Part shown: in pieces, positions 64,000 to 64,000 of the stretch
How the letters are laid out: every line of letters starts with the position of its first letter
Position numbering within the stretch: the stretch's first letter is position 1
The notes under the pieces: generated by a model
The model's input: only the letters and a program-made list of their open reading frames with translations
Told to the model about the DNA's origin: nothing
Databases searched by the model: none
Program-made: the position numbers and the translations under genes
NCBI GenBank assembly: GCA_000785145.2
Contig: JSZA02000011.1
Location: 16,680 to 80,679 of the forward strand
Direction: 5' to 3'
DNA: 64,000 bases
From: Candidatus Thiomargarita nelsonii
Lineage (GTDB): Bacteria; Pseudomonadota; Gammaproteobacteria; Beggiatoales; Beggiatoaceae

Positions 64000-64000
64000 A

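Overview
The window looks like the chromosome of a moderately AT-rich gammaproteobacterium. The closest fit is a filamentous or giant sulfur bacterium of the Beggiatoaceae (Beggiatoa, Thioploca, Thiomargarita type). This is inferred from the housekeeping genes (pilZ-tatD order, tamB, waaA, coaX, serC-serA, a FimX-like protein), the many caspase-like, CHAT and FGE-sulfatase/kinase genes, and very dense short palindromic repeats. No rRNA or other decisive taxonomic marker is present.

Layout. 0-4 kb: end of pilZ, tatD, tRNA-Lys and nadE. 4-18 kb: a signalling and transport island with an exported esterase, a TerY-type VWA/PP2C/kinase triad whose kinase is fused to a poly-proline linker, membrane anchor and FGE-sulfatase-like domain, a truncated AAA ATPase, a membrane VWA-like protein, a VWA lipoprotein, and a LolD/FtsX-type ABC ATPase and permease. 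18-24 kb: an ATPase-nuclease gene, an msrA-msrB fusion, an orphan antitoxin, and a 1.9 kb composite of two MITEs with a 9-bp direct repeat at its ends; the composite carries a candidate HExxH effector and lipoprotein immunity pair. 24-29 kb: tamB with a four-fold internal repeat. 28.8-34 kb: a duplicated phage-type regulator module (KilA-N and Rha versions with nearly identical C-termini) that also copied the 3' end of tamB, followed by broken toxin-like genes. 34-43 kb: coaX, a solo IS607-type recombinase, waaA, argE, argA, fimX-like, glycosyltransferase. 43-53 kb: a gene graveyard (CHAT, Sel1 lipoprotein, metacaspase, nuclease) containing intact hicBA and one intact metacaspase. 53-59 kb: serA/serC and a kinase-FHA-PP2C signalling set. 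59-64 kb: a DUF4143 ATPase between 42-bp direct repeats, then broken ATPase and outer-membrane genes.

At least six palindromic element families are scattered through the window. One (ends CAATGCCATTAAG) leaves perfect 10-12 bp target duplications at five sites, interrupts three genes and sits in frame within a fourth location. Several intact genes take their last codons and stop codon from such elements.

Functionally, the window combines core metabolism and envelope assembly with two Ser/Thr phosphorylation sets (VWA/PP2C/kinase at 5-9 kb and kinase/FHA/PP2C at 55-59 kb). The first set lies beside an ABC machine carrying VWA proteins on both sides of the membrane; this is the best candidate for an undescribed system.
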